A stretch of DNA of 64,000 bases from Planctomycetaceae bacterium (lineage in GTDB: Bacteria > Planctomycetota > Planctomycetia > Planctomycetales > Planctomycetaceae), in NCBI GenBank assembly GCA_021732845.1, contig JAKFUF010000101.1, forward strand, positions 1-64,000, in the 5' to 3' direction. A program made the translations under genes and the position numbers. Below the pieces are notes generated by a model, which saw only the letters and a list, made by a program, of their open reading frames with translations, was not told the origin of the DNA and did no database searches. Shown in pieces: positions 1-7,519 of this stretch. Every line of letters starts with the position of its first letter. Position 1 is the stretch's first letter.

Positions 1-922
1 CCAACGGCACCATGCCGCCAGCGCCGCCGTGGCTCTGGGTGCCAAGCCAGTGCCGCAGATCTTCCGCCATGTCCGTGGCCGTCGAGTAGCGGTCGGCAGC
101 CCGTTTGGAGAGCGATTTGAGAGCGATACGTTCGAGCTCCCGGGAAATCGTATCGTCGATCTGCCGCGGCGGGCGGACGTCCACGCTGATGATCTGTTCG
201 AGCAGTTCCTGCTGAGTGTCCGACTTGAACGGTCGCCGTCCCACAAGCAGTTCGTAGAACACCACGCCCAAGCTAAAAATGTCGCTGCGGCCATCGACCC
301 GATGCCCCTCGCCCCGCGCCTGTTCGGGGCTCATGTAGGCCGGAGTTCCGGCAAAACGCGGTCCGTGGCCCGCATCCTGTTCCCGCAATGCCAGCCCGAA
401 GTCACCCACGAACGGCTTGCCGCTTTTGTCCAGCAGGATGTTCCCCGGCTTGATGTCCCGATGCACCAGCCCCTGCTTGTGCGCGTGGTGCAGCGCTTCC
501 GCCACCGTGGCGACGAGTTCCACCGTCTCCGCCAGCGGCAGCCGCGCCGCCTTGGCCCTCAGCCGATGCGCGAGGTCGCTGCCGTCGACGTACTTGGAGA
601 CGATAAAGCAGGGGAATTCTGCGGTGCCGCCGACGTCAAAGACAGGAACGATGTTCGCGTGGTCCAGACTGGCGACCGTCCGGGCTTCCGTCAGATACGC
701 CTCTGCCGCCGTGGCTTGAGCCACGAGCCGCGCGTGCGGCACCTTGATCGCCACGAGCCGCTGCAACTGGTCGTCATGGGCCAGGTACACCAGGCCAAAC
801 CCGCCCTTGCCGAGCACCCGCTCGACGCGGTAGCGGCCGATCCGGACCGGCAGCGGGTCGACAGGATCGTCCCCGACGGATTTCGCTTGCGGATAGTCAA
901 CGGTCTTGTCCTGATCGTCCAT
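1..922 (-). CDS. Serine/threonine protein kinase, 5' portion (3' end beyond the left edge)
   Basis: The minus strand encodes about 307 residues with no stop before the edge. The N-terminus is MDDQDKTVDYPQAK. A Hanks-type kinase domain follows: a glycine loop (GKGGFGLVYLA), the lysine of VAIKV, the catalytic loop HRDIKPGN, GDFGLA, the APE-equivalent GTPAYMSPEQARGE and the helix F aspartate of RSDIFSLG. All catalytic residues are present, so it should phosphorylate Ser or Thr. The last visible residues (DRYSTATDMAEDLRHWL) end the kinase domain, so any sensor, TPR or WD40 part lies outside the window. The ATG at 922 is the only good start; upstream is repeat-rich DNA. Confidence 0.93.
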   Translation of the reverse strand, partial: MDDQDKTVDYPQAKSVGDDPVDPLPVRIGRYRVERVLGKGGFGLVYLAHDDQLQRLVAIKVPHARLVAQATAAEAYLTEARTVASLDHANIVPVFDVGGTAEFPCFIVSKYVDGSDLAHRLRAKAARLPLAETVELVATVAEALHHAHKQGLVHRDIKPGNILLDKSGKPFVGDFGLALREQDAGHGPRFAGTPAYMSPEQARGEGHRVDGRSDIFSLGVVFYELLVGRRPFKSDTQQELLEQIISVDVRPPRQIDDTISRELERIALKSLSKRAADRYSTATDMAEDLRHWLGTQSHGGAGGMVPL

Positions 923-1100
923 TGCTGTCGTGACCTGTCGAGGCCGCCGGAAGCCACTGCCTCAGGCTACTCTATTGACGGGGGGAACAGTTCGCCAGCG
1001 GACGGAGGACGAGGCGTTAAACCCGCCTGTGGTCAGCAGGATACGACTCGGCGAGTGTGGCACTGGCGGCCGGGCATAGTTGTCATGGCAAAACTCTCAC

Positions 1101-1155
1101 GTCTCCGGCATTCACACTGGCTCTACCGGCTCTGCCAGTGTGAATGCCAGGAGAC
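1101..1155. repeat. Long near-perfect hairpin, 21- and 22-nt arms
   Basis: The arms 1101-1121 and 1134-1155 are complementary apart from one extra base in the right arm (GTCTCC then GGCATTCACACTGGC pairs with GCCAGTGTGAATGCC then AGGAGAC). The loop is 12 nt. On the minus strand the hairpin is followed after about 8 nt by GTTTTGCC; on the plus strand by only three Ts. It lies upstream of the kinase start at 922. It may be a terminator, a structured small RNA or a mobile-element relic. Confidence 0.7.
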
Positions 1156-1304
1156 TTTCCTCGTATGAGTGTCGCAAGTCGTTCGTAAATTCTGGCAATG
1201 CCCACGGAGTGGGAAATCGATCACCGGGCGGCTTGCGCCGTGCCGCTACAAATTTGCTGCGACACGGCACTGAGGCAAGCTCAGTGGGGTTACGGTGTCG
1301 CATA

Positions 1305-1520
1305 AACGGCGTAAAGTCGTCTTTTGCTCCGCAAAAGAACGCGAACGTCTGGCGACAATGTCGACAGCGTGAATCCAGAGTCTCCGTGTTGGTCCGCGCC
1401 GGACCACGCTCGCGTCCTTTCGCGGAGCGAAAGGCGACACAAAGTAGTCGAGTCACTCCGTGACTCGCATCGTGGCTTCCTCGACGACTTGCAATTCACA
1501 GACAGGCAGGGCACAAGCCC
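1305..1520. repeat. Interspersed repeat module, copy 1
   Basis: About 215 bp starting CGGCGTAAAGTCGTCTTTTG and ending GGGCACAAGCCC. It is highly similar to 1850-2065 (copy 2) and in its first 140 bp to 2428-2566 (copy 3). It contains the short palindromic segment GAGTCACTCCGTGACTC. This copy carries the undisturbed version of the site that is interrupted in copy 2. The open frames across it are not credible proteins. Confidence 0.8.
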
Positions 1521-1763
1521 TCCGGTGAGTCTCAAAGTCGCCCAGTCACTCCGGCCGGGTTCGAGTCACGGAGTGACTCGGCAACTTTGCGATGCTCGAG
1601 AGTGGACGACGTTGAGCTTGCGGGCGACGCGGCGGGAGGGCTCCAACTCCTGCTGAGCCACGGTGAACGGTGGGCGCTGCTTGGGTGTGAACGATTCGCA
1701 AATGACTCGAAAGTCCTTCGAAAACGCCGGATCGTCTGTTGCCCGCGGCTCTGGAGGACCAAA

Positions 1764-2065
1764 GCCCTCCCGCCACGCCGATCGACAAATGGAAACAACC
1801 GGTTTGTCCCAGCGCATCACCGGACGGCTTGCGCCGTGTCGCTACAAGTGGGCGTAAAGTCGTCTTTTGCTCCGCAACAGAACGCGAACGTCTGGCGACA
1901 ATGCCGACAGCGTGATTCCAGAGCCTCCGTGTTTGTCCGCGCCGGACCACGCTCGCGTCCTCTCGCAGAGCGAAAGGCAACACAACGTAGTCGAGTCACT
2001 CCGTGACTCGCATCGTGGCTTCCTCGACGGCTTGCAAGTCACAGACAGCGGCAGGGCACAAGCCC
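1764..2065. repeat. Interspersed repeat module, copy 2
   Basis: It begins with a 50-bp segment (GCCCTCCCGCCACGCC onward) found again at 2341 on the same strand and, inverted with one mismatch, at 30311-30361. It continues through a REP-like palindrome near 1816 into the GTAAAGTCGTCTTTTG module. The spacing to copy 3 is about 577 bp. The outer part (CCGGATCGTC, CTGGAGGACC, from about 1715) is also shared with the 30.4-kb block. Confidence 0.82.
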
Positions 2066-2198
2066 AACCTTTTGAAGGTGCATTGTCGTGAAAAACACCG
2101 AGAATTCGGGACTTTAGCGTCTTTCGACGCTGGATCCAGGTGGCTGGACTCTTCAGAAAGCCCGGAGTTTCCCGTTGTTTTCACACCTTCAAAAGGCT
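2066..2198. mobile_element. MITE-like 133-bp insertion with terminal inverted repeats and flanking 12-bp duplication
   Basis: The ends are AACCTTTTGAAGGTG (2066-2080) and its near-perfect inverse within CACCTTCAAAAGGCT (2184-2198), with one mismatch in 15. The element is flanked by the direct repeat GGGCACAAGCCC at 2054-2065 and 2199-2210. The sister repeat copy at 1509-1520 carries a single GGGCACAAGCCC and then runs straight into the same downstream sequence (CCGGTGAGTCTCAAAGTCGC), so it acts as an empty site. There is no coding capacity, so it would be non-autonomous. The duplicated target is itself a small hairpin (GGGC/GCCC). Confidence 0.75.
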
Positions 2199-2340
2199 GG
2201 GCACAAGCCCGCCGGTGAGTCTCAAAGTCGCCCAGTCACTCCGTGACTGGGATCGAGTCACGGAGTGACTCGGCAACTTTGCGGTGCCCGAGAGAGGACG
2301 ACGTGAGGCTTGCGAGTTGCCCGCAGCTCTGGAGACCAGA

Positions 2341-2566
2341 GCCCTCCCGCCACGCCGATCGACAAATGGAAACAACCGGCTTGTCCCAGCGGCTCACCGG
2401 ACGGCTTGCGCCGTGCCGCTACAAGTGGGCGTAAAGTCGTCTTTTGCTCTCCGCAAAAGAACGCGAACGTCTGGCGACAATGCCGACAGCGCGAATCTTG
2501 AGCCTCCGTGTTTGTCCGCGCCGGACCACGCTCGCGTCCTTTCGCAGGAGCGAAAGGCGACTTTAC
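2341..2566. repeat. Interspersed repeat module, copy 3
   Basis: This is the third copy of the module (GCCCTCCCGCCACGCC, then a REP-like palindrome, then GTAAAGTCGTCTTTTG). It ends at about 2566 in a GCGAAAGGCGACTTT segment, beyond which the base composition becomes distinctly AT-richer. Confidence 0.8.
2393..2425. repeat. REP-like palindrome (representative copy)
   Basis: The core ACGGC-TTGC-GCCGT forms a 5-bp stem, extended by CGG/CCG with one bulge, inside CACCGGACGGCTTGCGCCG. Related copies lie near 1219, 1816, 15947, 30280, 30428, 49009, 56752 and 56801, in both orientations, almost all between genes. Short dispersed intergenic palindromes of this kind are typical of REP elements. No REP-associated tyrosine transposase is visible here. 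Confidence 0.7.
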
Positions 2567-2579
2567 GCTGACAAGCGCG

Positions 2580-2604
2580 AAACGACATAGAAATTCTGTC
2601 GTTT
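2580..2604 (+). terminator. Hairpin followed by a T-rich run
   Basis: AACGACA (2581-2587) pairs with TGTCGTT (2597-2603) and is followed by TTTGTGTTT. It may stop transcription coming out of the repeat block, or serve as an operator immediately upstream of the promoter-like sequence at 2611. Confidence 0.4.
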
Positions 2605-2610
2605 TTGTGT

Positions 2611-2637
2611 TTGACTTCGACCGGACAGGCGGATAAT
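2611..2637 (+). promoter_or_regulatory. Sigma-70-like promoter upstream of the DNA-binding-like gene
   Basis: TTGACT (2611-2616) resembles a -35 box. GATAAT (2632-2637, 15-bp spacing) or TAATGT (2634-2639, 17-bp spacing) resembles a -10 box. This is an unusually AT-rich patch directly upstream of the gene at 2679, and transcription would start near 2645. Confidence 0.45.
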
Positions 2638-2678
2638 GTATTTGATACATGGGTACATTTTGTTTTATTGGGTGTATT

Positions 2679-3932
2679 ATGGAAGTTTTTATTCAGGGTT
2701 CGGTGGCTCCCCAAAGCCCTCCAAGTGTGGCTCCATCCGGCGAGGGGCGGGCGCGGAAGGAGCGGGCGGATTGCAAGGTGACGGACGAGGGTCTGTACCA
2801 CGCCATCGTGGCTCATCTCGGCGTCCTGTCGTACGTGGCGATCGCGGTGGGGATCAACCGCTCGGCGCTCTACAAGCGGATTGATCGTGCTCCGGCACTG
2901 CAGGCGGCGCGCGATGGGGCGCGGCGGGTGTTGGTGGCGGTGGCGACCTTCCACTTGCGGATGGCGCTGTCCGCGGGGGTCGACTGGGCGGTCCACTACT
3001 TCATGTGCCGTGAAGACCAGCTTTGGTCGTCCTTCAAGGAGCCACAGCCGCCGACGGAAGCGCAGACCAACCGCGCTCCGCGCGAGCCGAAACTGGATGA
3101 GGCGGAGGAGGTTGAGGAACAGCCGGAGCGGGCGGGCAAGTCGCTGCGGCGGCTGATTCGCGCGGTGGAGCGCGGGGAGCCGTGGGCGGTCAAATACTGC
3201 CTGAACCATCTGGACCCGCGCGGGCGGTATGCGAAGAAGTACCGTGGCCGGAAGGCGGAAGCCACAGTTGGAACGACTCCGCCCGAGGCACCGCCGGTTG
3301 TCATCGACGAAGCCGCCGCCGAGCTGGCGAGGGCGATCTTTGACGAGGAATTCCGCCTCATGGCGGAAAAACGCCAAAAGAAAGCGGCGCCGCCTGTCTT
3401 TGATTCTGACAACCGACCGGCAAACGAGCCCGCAACATTCGTTGAGGCCAAACAAGAAGTCACTCAGCTCGCGTCGGTGTTGATGCCGGAGGCGGCTGGC
3501 CGGGAAGACGCGATGATTTTTTCGGCACACACAAAGCAGCCCGTGATTTCCGCGCCCACTCTCGCAACAGATTCAGCGCCCAACGTTTCGGAGAGCGGAC
3601 AGAGCCTGAGCCACGAGTTCGCGCCCACCTTGGCTGGCGGGTTCGCCGACTACTCGAATCACCACGCTTCTCAACCGCCGGTTGCCACTTCACAGACCAC
3701 GGCAATTTCGACGGAAACATTCGCGCCCACCCTGTTAATCGATCCAACACCTACTGACCTGGAGCCCGCACCCCCACTGAACGCTGCGCCCACCAAACCC
3801 GCCAAGTGCCCACCGACGCCAAAACGCAAACCACAAAAAGCTCAATCCCGCGACCGCACCCGAAAGCGGCGCGCGCAGCCCCTCTCGAAAAAACGCAGCC
3901 GCGTGCCCAGGTCCCATTCGCCCATCGGCTGA
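2679..3932 (+). CDS. Hypothetical protein with terminase-small-subunit-like DNA-binding features and a basic tail
   Basis: 417 residues. An N-terminal helix-turn-helix-like stretch (LSYVAIAVGINRSALYKRI) is followed by AVERGEPWAVKYCLNHLDPR and GRYAKKY. That pattern (A..GE.WAV..YL....RGY) is seen in phage terminase small subunits and related HTH proteins. The middle is acidic and Pro-rich. The last 150 residues contain repeated APTL segments encoded by recurring GCGCCCAC, then a strongly basic Lys/Arg/Pro tail ending RSHSPIG. I chose ATG 2679 because ATG 2649 would leave almost no leader after the likely promoter; neither has a clear ribosome-binding site. No phage genes adjoin, so a true terminase role is doubtful; a nucleic-acid-binding role is the safer inference. 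Confidence 0.6.
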   Translation: MEVFIQGSVAPQSPPSVAPSGEGRARKERADCKVTDEGLYHAIVAHLGVLSYVAIAVGINRSALYKRIDRAPALQAARDGARRVLVAVATFHLRMALSAGVDWAVHYFMCREDQLWSSFKEPQPPTEAQTNRAPREPKLDEAEEVEEQPERAGKSLRRLIRAVERGEPWAVKYCLNHLDPRGRYAKKYRGRKAEATVGTTPPEAPPVVIDEAAAELARAIFDEEFRLMAEKRQKKAAPPVFDSDNRPANEPATFVEAKQEVTQLASVLMPEAAGREDAMIFSAHTKQPVISAPTLATDSAPNVSESGQSLSHEFAPTLAGGFADYSNHHASQPPVATSQTTAISTETFAPTLLIDPTPTDLEPAPPLNAAPTKPAKCPPTPKRKPQKAQSRDRTRKRRAQPLSKKRSRVPRSHSPIG

Positions 3933-4649
3933 CCGTGGCTAAGGCGCGGAGTTCGTATGGGTGTGAGCTTCGGAGAGGTCGTGGCAGCTTGCGAAGAAAA
4001 GTGCTTGCACCCCGGCCGGTACGGGCGTTGGATTCTGTGCCACGCCCGCCGGTATGTGCCCGAACTCGTCCGCCATTCGCCAAAAGTCCCTGGTCAGTTC
4101 CGCGGGAATTCTGAATGTGGCATGGCCCTCGACAAGCATCGCGGAGGCAGCGGGCCACGTCGGCCCCGGGATTGAGTCGTTCTCGGCGCGGGCGGATGAG
4201 ACACTTTGGGCTATGGAGCGGTTCTTCGTTCCTCCAATGGAAGCGATGTCAAGTTTCACAAGCGACTGGCATGACCATCGGGCCTGCCTGACTCGCGGGG
4301 TTCGGCACTGCTGGGATCGCTCAATGCGAAGTGAAGCCGCCAGTCGAAGGGGCGCGTTCCTCGGCAGGACCTTGATTGACTCTGGATTGCCAGATGATGG
4401 CCTGGCCCGACACAGGTCGTGTCAGAATCAATCCGTGTCGGGCCTTCCGCGCAAATAGGCATCCATCAATCATCGGCACCCCCCAAAGAACAGGCATCGA
4501 CGACAAGCCCGTGCCGCCTGTCACCACCCTGTCGAGCGGCAAACGGCCTGGAGGCTTACAATGTGGGTCCGCAACTGTTGACATGCCGTGGCGGCAACGC
4601 GACCGTCGCCTGGCAGCAAACACCTTCACAACTGAGCGCTGGGAATCGA
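3933..4649. other. Intergenic region without a convincing gene
   Basis: The longest frame is a 106-codon minus-strand ORF (3939-4259) starting at GTG without a ribosome-binding site; I do not trust it. The only clear structure is the hairpin at 4404-4444 upstream of the TPM gene. Confidence 0.6.
4404..4444 (+). promoter_or_regulatory. 10-bp stem with alternative inner pairing, upstream of the TPM gene
   Basis: GGCCCGACAC (4404-4413) pairs perfectly with GTGTCGGGCC (4435-4444). GACAC at 4409-4413 can instead pair with the nearer GTGTC at 4419-4423, so two mutually exclusive hairpins are possible. No T-run follows. It lies about 205 nt before the start at 4650 and could be an untranslated-leader element. 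The function is unknown. Confidence 0.35.
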
Positions 4650-5669
4650 ATGGCACGTTGGCTCGTGGCCGGCCTTGCCGGAATGCTGGTGCTGGCTTTT
4701 TCGGCAGCGCACGCAGCGCAGCCTGAGACCGGCGCGACGCGCCCGGTGACTCCGGCGGACGAAATCGAGATCCCGGCACTGCCAGAGGCGCCGGACAGTG
4801 CAAACATGTCCGGCTACTCGGTCGACCTGCAGCCACCGGGTGGGCGGGAGTTTGTGCTCGACACGGCCGGTTGGATCAGTGAGGCCGATGAACAACGGAT
4901 TCGGCAAATCGCCGACAGGCTGTTGACAGACAAGGCGGTGCCCATCATCACTGTCACCATTGAGTCGATGGCGAAGCACGGCGGAGCCGGAATGCGAATT
5001 GAGACTTTTGCGCAGCAGTTGTTCGACCAGTGGGGCATCGGCCCGGGACGAGTCGGGGGACGCTCCCCGAATCTGGGCATACTGCTGTTGATCTCGCGTG
5101 ACGACCACCGCGGCCGGATTGAACTCGGTGGCGGGTGGCGGCATGTTCGGGACAGCGAAGCCCAGTCCATCATGGACGGACAAATCATCCCCAGGATCAG
5201 GCAGGGGGATTTCTCTGGCGGCATCACCGAGGGGGTGGCCGCACTGGACAGAATGGCCCGCGGCCTGCCGCCGCCGCCATTGTCGGCGGTGCCGTTTTCA
5301 TCGAACGTGGCTCCGTATTTCCAGTCATCGCGGGTGGTGCCACATTCCCAGTCGCCAGGGGTGGCCTGGATTGTGATCCTTGTCGGGGTGGCGGTGTTCA
5401 CCGTCGTTTCACTCGCCAGAAGTGGTTCGAACGGTTGGGCATGGGCCGCCTGGAGCGTCGTCTTTACGATCCTGGGGGTCCTGCTCTACATCTTAACCAT
5501 CGACAGCCGTTCACACCGCAGGGGGTACGGCAGCGGATTCTTCGGTGGCGGATCCCGTGGCGGATCTAGTGGTGGATTCTTCAGTGGTGGTGCCGGTGGA
5601 GGATCCTATGGCGGAGGGTCGTTTGGGGGCGGATCCTCTGGAGGCGGAGGAGCATCCGGATCGTGGTAG
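4650..5669 (+). CDS. TPM-domain protein with Gly/Ser-rich C-terminus (YgcG family)
   Basis: 339 residues. A signal peptide (MARWLVAGLAGMLVLAFSAAHA) leads into a TPM domain at about residues 60-205: VLDTAGWISEADEQRI at its start, then LLLISRDDHRGRIELG, then GDFSGGITEGVAAL. The family is named for the Arabidopsis thylakoid photosystem II repair protein and has reported acid-phosphatase activity. Two hydrophobic segments (about 232-250 and 258-278) precede a Gly/Ser/Phe-rich tail of about 50 residues, typical of the bacterial YgcG type. It is most likely exported and membrane-anchored. ATG 4650 is preferred to the in-frame upstream 4419 because it begins the signal peptide and follows GGGA. A second TPM gene follows 68 bp downstream; the usual LemA partner is absent. 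Confidence 0.85.
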   Translation: MARWLVAGLAGMLVLAFSAAHAAQPETGATRPVTPADEIEIPALPEAPDSANMSGYSVDLQPPGGREFVLDTAGWISEADEQRIRQIADRLLTDKAVPIITVTIESMAKHGGAGMRIETFAQQLFDQWGIGPGRVGGRSPNLGILLLISRDDHRGRIELGGGWRHVRDSEAQSIMDGQIIPRIRQGDFSGGITEGVAALDRMARGLPPPPLSAVPFSSNVAPYFQSSRVVPHSQSPGVAWIVILVGVAVFTVVSLARSGSNGWAWAAWSVVFTILGVLLYILTIDSRSHRRGYGSGFFGGGSRGGSSGGFFSGGAGGGSYGGGSFGGGSSGGGGASGSW

Positions 5670-5737
5670 GCAATTCGGCCGGCCTTTCATCCACCCGCGA
5701 CGGAACACAAACTGCGGCCTTTTGGCGGAGTGACTTC

Positions 5738-6412
5738 ATGCAGCTTCAGCAGCTATTCGCGACTCATGACCGCGAGGCGGTGAACAGGGCGGTCAAGGAT
5801 GCGGAGTCCGGAACGAGCGCGGAAATTGTGCCGGTGGTGGCCCAATCCTCCGGTCGATACGACCGGGCCGAGGATCTCATCGGCCTGTGGGTGGCGCTGC
5901 TGTCACTGGCCGCGGTTTGGACGGTTTATCCCCTGCCCGTCGCCGAACCGGGGCACTGGGGGGCGCCGCATCAGGGCTGGCATTTGGCTGCCCTGCTGGC
6001 AGCGGCCCTGGCCGGATTCTTCGCGGGTGCGATCCTCGGCAGCCGCGTCGATGTGCTGCGCCGGCTGTTTGCACCCTGGCGACAGATGCGGGACGAGGTC
6101 GAGTGCCGCGCCCGCGCCGTGTTCTTCGACAGCCGTGTCCATCATACGGCGGGATCAGCCGGAGTCCTGTTGTATGTCTCCCTTTTTGAGCACCTGGCGG
6201 TGGTCCTCGCCGACGAGGCGGCGCTGCAGGCGCTCGGCCAGGAGAGCATTGACCGCCTGTGTGTCGAATTCACCGGGCGGCTGCGGAACAGCAGCCCGAC
6301 CCAGGCCCTGTGTGAGACGATTCAAGCGGTGGGCCAGGCGCTGTCGCCGAAGCTGCCGCGAACCGCGGAGGACATCAATGAACTCCCGGACGCGCTGCTG
6401 CTCATCGACTAA
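5738..6412 (+). CDS. Second TPM-domain protein with two membrane segments
   Basis: 224 residues. The sequence begins MQLQQLFATHDREAVNRAV, with SGTSAEIVPVVAQSSGRYDRA representing the first TPM strand. Two hydrophobic segments (about 49-65 and 82-100) are followed by the rest of the domain: ARAVFFDSRVHHTAGSAGVL, then LYVSLFEHLAVVLAD, then CETIQAVGQALSPKLP. This matches TPM proteins in which the domain is split by a membrane hairpin. GGAG lies 7 nt before ATG 5738. Pairing with the preceding TPM gene and the 68-bp gap suggest one transcript. Confidence 0.82.
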   Translation: MQLQQLFATHDREAVNRAVKDAESGTSAEIVPVVAQSSGRYDRAEDLIGLWVALLSLAAVWTVYPLPVAEPGHWGAPHQGWHLAALLAAALAGFFAGAILGSRVDVLRRLFAPWRQMRDEVECRARAVFFDSRVHHTAGSAGVLLYVSLFEHLAVVLADEAALQALGQESIDRLCVEFTGRLRNSSPTQALCETIQAVGQALSPKLPRTAEDINELPDALLLID

Positions 6413-6638
6413 CCATCTGCTGACCAAAAGATTGAAGGATTTGTGCAGTGTCGCGTGATCAGGGCGGTCGGAACCAACAAGAGCTTGGTTGAAGTTCCAA
6501 GTTCTGATCTGCTCAGTGTGATGAACTCAGATTTAGTTCCGATTGCGGGCGAGCCCGTGGCCACATGTAATTCATAACAAGACGAATCTCGATGGAACAT
6601 CCGAGCCTTCGCCTCCCGCCGGTTCCGTGGAATAGCTG

Positions 6639-7295
6639 TCACTGCGAAGCCAGCGGCAACCGTTCCCAGCGGGCGCGGTAAATCGGCAGGCCTTCTTTCC
6701 GCTTCTTCCGCTCGTAGCTCGTGTGGTAGTCCATGTCGTGCGACGCCTCGCGTTCTTCCGGCGGCGGCAATTCGCGGAAGGCGGGGCTGATATTGATCTG
6801 CGAGCAGATCACCGTGAAATACTCGGCGACATCGGTCCAGGAGTGCAGCAGTCCGCCGGGAGGGATGAGCCGCGCGCACTCGGCGACGAATGCCGGGTTG
6901 AAGATCCGCCGCTTGCGGTGCCGCTTTTTCCACCATGGATCCGGGAAGTAGACATGCACCGCCTGCATGGAACCGGCGGGCAGGTATCGCGGCAGGAACA
7001 CGTTGGCGTCACCACCCACCAGCCGCACGTTGGGGTACTGCCGCTTCTGAAACCGCGTCGCCGCGCGGCGGGCCTCCTTCAGGTCGCATTCGATTCCCAG
7101 GAAATTGATGTCGGGATGCGCCTCGCCGGCTGTGGTCAGAAACAGCCCCCGGCCGGTGCCAACCTCCAATTCGACTGGCCGGTCATTTCCGAAGAATGCC
7201 GCAAGGGCCAACGGTGGCGGCGGCAACTCCTTGAGATGTGTGAACCAGGGGGACAGGTCCGGAGGTGAGGCAAGCGAAGGCACGGCAGTCGACAT
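6639..7295 (-). CDS. trmB: tRNA (guanine-N7-)-methyltransferase
   Basis: 218 residues. TrmB transfers a methyl group from SAM to N7 of G46 in the tRNA variable loop. The SAM-binding motif VELEVGTGRGLFL lies near residues 40-52, followed by LGIECDLKEARRAA. The family signature HVYFPDPWWKKRHRKRR is present, as is the later LIPPGGLLHSWTDVAEYF. A GTG start at 7331 is possible, but ATG 7295 gives the usual length. It is convergent with the TPM gene and divergent from glnD. Confidence 0.93.
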   Translation of the reverse strand: MSTAVPSLASPPDLSPWFTHLKELPPPPLALAAFFGNDRPVELEVGTGRGLFLTTAGEAHPDINFLGIECDLKEARRAATRFQKRQYPNVRLVGGDANVFLPRYLPAGSMQAVHVYFPDPWWKKRHRKRRIFNPAFVAECARLIPPGGLLHSWTDVAEYFTVICSQINISPAFRELPPPEEREASHDMDYHTSYERKKRKEGLPIYRARWERLPLASQ

Positions 7296-7519
7296 CGGAG
7301 TCCGAAACGAAATCAGGAGACGGGTAGACACCGGCCAATTGTCGCAGATCCGCTGCTCTCAAAACACTGTCTCGGCGAGCCAAGGCGCAGCATCTGAGAT
7401 ACCGTCAAGTCCCGCCGCCGGTTAAGATCCTGCTTTAAGCCAAATCCAGATCCCCATTTGGCGACCGAATTTTGATCCCCACACGATTCCCGAAAGTGTA
7501 CCTTTCGGCGGCTGATTCC

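Larger units (their letters stand above)
923..2648. other. Gene-free, repeat-rich region
   Basis: This stretch of about 1.7 kb holds no convincing gene. Short open frames on both strands are by-products of repeated GC-rich modules. It contains a 21-bp-arm hairpin (1101-1155), REP-like palindromes near 1219, 1816 and 2393, a long module repeated at about 1305-1520, 1764-2065 and 2341-2566, a 133-bp MITE-like insertion (2066-2198), and a small hairpin plus a promoter-like sequence just before the next gene. Confidence 0.8.

Noticed and set aside
29-1168. 379-codon plus-strand open frame
   Set aside because: It lies antisense to a kinase gene with all catalytic motifs, and its own translation has no recognisable domain.
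1546-1983. Cluster of 60-145-codon frames on both strands in the repeat block
   Set aside because: They are read from repeated GC-rich modules, overlap each other in all frames and have no ribosome-binding sites or family signatures.
2394-3530. 378-codon minus-strand frame
   Set aside because: Antisense to the gene at 2679; Arg/His/Pro-rich translation typical of a shadow frame in high-GC DNA.
3939-4259. 106-codon minus-strand frame starting at GTG
   Set aside because: No ribosome-binding site and no recognisable domain; the evidence is too weak to list as a gene.
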